From: Camarhynchus parvulus
Lineage: Eukaryota; Chordata; Aves; Passeriformes; Thraupidae
Assembly (NCBI RefSeq): GCF_901933205.1
Contig: NC_044573.1
Coordinates: forward strand, 59,894,493 to 59,958,492
Length of the DNA stretch: 64,000 bases
Reading direction: 5' to 3'
Both the position numbers and the translations under genes were made by a program. Under the pieces are notes generated by a model. It ran no database searches, was not told the origin of the DNA, and was given only the letters and a program-made list of their open reading frames with translations. This document shows positions 62,105-64,000 of this stretch, piece after piece; the first letter of the stretch is position 1, and each line of letters begins with the position of its first letter.

Positions 62105-62460
62105 TGTGAGGGTCCCCAGGACAAGGTGAGAGATGAGAATTTGACCCCAAGTTCTCTGAAGACTGATTTATTATTTTATGATATTATATTAAAAGAAATT
62201 ATATACTAAAAGTATACTAAAGGAAGAGAAAGGAGACATCAGAAGGCTAGTCAAGAATGAATAATAAAAACCTGTGACTGACCAGAGTCTTGACACAGCT
62301 GGACTGGGATTGGTCATTAAATAAAAACAATTCACATGCTGGATAAACAATTCTCCAAATCACATTCCAAAGCAGCAAAACAGGGAGAAGCTGAAGCTTC
62401 CCAGCTTCCCAGGAGAAGAAATCCTGGCAAAGGGATTTTTCATAAAATATTACGGTGACA
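62105..62460 (-). mobile_element. Passerine-type ERV LTR (solo), antisense to THEMIS
   Basis: 356 bp from TGTGAGGGTCCCC to ATTACGGTGACA, so TG...CA ends on either strand. The internal order (tgagagatgagaatttgacc, gatttattattttatgatat, agaaggctagtcaagaat, gggattggtcattaa, ggagaagaaatcctggcaaa, gggatttttcataaaa) matches a common songbird LTR as I recall it. The sense strand is minus, because AATAAA occurs only there (TTTATT at 62167-62172 on +). Flanks ggtgc and ggctgc resemble but do not equal each other, so there is no clean target-site duplication. No primer-binding site follows. Confidence 0.8.
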
Positions 62461-62572
62461 GGCTGCTGTCCCTGCTAGCAACCCTTTGGACTCTTTATTT
62501 GTGGGAATGGGCCTTGGGGTACTCTAACCACCAGATGAGGCCTGGGAACTGTGTGGAAAGAGGTAGTTGGCA

Positions 62573-62630
62573 CAGGTTGAAATGAAATCCAGTGATGTTT
62601 TCCAGGTTGAAATGAAATCCAGTGATGTTT
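62573..62630 (+). repeat. Exact 28-bp tandem duplication
   Basis: The block that begins caggttgaaatgaaatccag and ends tgatgttt occurs at 62573-62600 and again at 62603-62630, separated by tc (period 30). It starts about 110 bp beyond the LTR. Confidence 0.95.
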
Positions 62631-64000
62631 GTGTAATCAACTAGTGTTGATAGAGCCACTGCTAAAAAACTATGGGGAAAAAAAAAGAAAAAGAAGGAGC
62701 TTCACTAAAGTCACTTCAGTGTTGTATATGGTCAGTGTAAGGGACAGCACTGACATTGCCCATTCACATTATGCATTCTTTCATGAAATTCAAGATTTGG
62801 CAGTACTGTCAGCTGAGCATTCTGGTAATGAAGGCATCCCAGCAGGTTGGGATTATGCTTTGAAATCTATGCCCCATGACAAGAAATGAGAAAGTTGCTG
62901 TCAATGTGAGAGCAGGGTCACATCCTAAAACACCTGTAGAAATGGTTCACATTTTTCAGAGTCCTTGGAGTGAGGAATTGAGTGATTATCAAGAAAGAGA
63001 GAGTACTGTGGAGGGACTCATCAAATCCATTAAAATTTGTAATGTCCAAAGCCCTGGGCTTTCCTTCTTTACTTTTTGAATGTGTTAATCCATAGACACA
63101 GCATAAAAAAAATATGAGGGAGCTTTTAAGGACTAAAATATAATGTATTTATTGTTTCTACCACAAATATTTTTTTTCTTCATATGTAGAGGTGTATAAT
63201 TTACACTGAACTTTTTCAAGTATTTAATGACATTTTGGTCTTGTTTTACCTCAGAACACAAAACAATTTTACTAGTAAATAGATGCCATGGCAGTGTGTT
63301 GTGACATAGTGGTTCAGATTTTCTTTTCTTTTTTCTTTTTTTAATACAGAATAACAGGAAGAGTAAAAATGCACAGAGTATTCAAGTCTGTTGTGATTCC
63401 TGTAGTGCCACTGAAAAACCAGAGCAGTGATCCCAGGCTTGCAATTGCTGTAGGTAGTGGCTTGTATCAGTGGACAACCTGAACTAGCGTGATGGAGCCT
63501 AAGTAGAGAGTCACTTAATAGGAGTCATTGGGGAAAAAAAAAAGGAAAATAAAGGAAACTCTTTGCTAGTTTGTGGTGTGTCGTGGACCACCCTGATGGA
63601 AAACTGATGATGAACCCTGCTTTAGTTTGGACTCTAAATTACCTAGAGTTGAAATATGTTTAATAAACCAGGATAAAGCTATTCCCAAAGCATCACTTTT
63701 AAACTTAAAGAGTCTTTGAAAAAGTAAATAATATTTTATGTGTGAAATGAAGAAACCATATCTGGAAGGTACTTTTAGGGATCCATCTGTTTTGCATAAG
63801 TGGTAAATGCATGTTCTGCAGTATTAATGAGGAAAAAGTGGTTCAGTTTGCTTGTGAATTACTGTCATTTGAAGGGAAATGTGCCAAGAAATTGAACAGT
63901 AACTCTACAAGAAAATTCTGGCTATGTGAGGAGAGGGGTTTGCAGGAGCTCAGTAGGTCTGGCTTACATCGCTGCTTCTGTAAGTGCTGCTTCAGTGACC

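Larger units (their letters stand above)
55064..64000 (+). other. THEMIS: THEMIS intron 4 (at least 8.9 kb, runs off the window)
   Basis: Presumed intron, because the C-terminal THEMIS residues were not found. It contains a sense ERVL-type LTR (about 55.66-56.17 kb), an antisense LTR (62105-62460), a TGC triplet repeat, a 28-bp duplication and GC-richer patches at about 57.35-58.1 kb and 60.1-60.5 kb without recognised exons. One candidate acceptor near 63349 is discussed under findings. Confidence 0.7.

Noticed and set aside
61863..62129. 88-residue frame starting MSRDNLKPSK, running into the LTR
   Set aside because: It ends inside the antisense LTR and has no recognisable similarity. It is probably chance in a GC-richer patch.
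62629..63079. Two frames (86 and 67 residues) that look faintly protein-like, considered as a THEMIS exon or a transposase remnant
   Set aside because: There is no splice acceptor in the right phase, no match to the THEMIS tail and no identifiable transposase motif.

Overview
The window is a piece of vertebrate nuclear DNA, almost certainly from a bird and probably a songbird. It is AT-rich, with short exons in long introns, GT-AG splice sites, a CR1 LINE fragment with a recognisable reverse-transcriptase region, and two LTRs of avian endogenous-retrovirus type. Two protein-coding genes are present, both on the + strand and both incomplete. Neither is new to biology.

Positions 90-9945 hold the last seven coding exons of PTPRK (receptor-type protein tyrosine phosphatase kappa). 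They encode the C-terminal 311 residues: the end of catalytic domain D1, the linker and all of the pseudo-catalytic domain D2. An AT-rich 3' UTR with several candidate poly(A) signals follows, to roughly 11.1-11.8 kb. From there to about 29.45 kb is intergenic DNA with no recognisable gene. It contains simple repeats, the most striking being a GGAA/AAGG microsatellite of about 29 units.

Positions 29621-55063 hold the first four coding exons of THEMIS (thymocyte-expressed molecule involved in selection): start codon, both CABIT domains and the proline-rich GRB2-binding motif, 584 codons in all. The last part of the protein (about 55-60 residues in mammals) is not recognisable before the window ends, so the terminal exon or exons probably lie downstream. 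THEMIS introns hold a CR1 fragment (about 40.0-40.6 kb), a sense-oriented ERVL-type LTR (about 55.66-56.17 kb) and an antisense solo-like LTR (62105-62460).

The order PTPRK then THEMIS on one strand is the arrangement known in mammals, where THEMIS acts in thymocyte selection. No prokaryotic-style operon, CRISPR array, tRNA, rRNA or novel gene system was found. The points most worth checking are the sense LTR poly(A) signal with an open frame running past the THEMIS exon-4 donor, the missing THEMIS C-terminal exon, the ETS-type GGAA microsatellite and several perfect inverted repeats.
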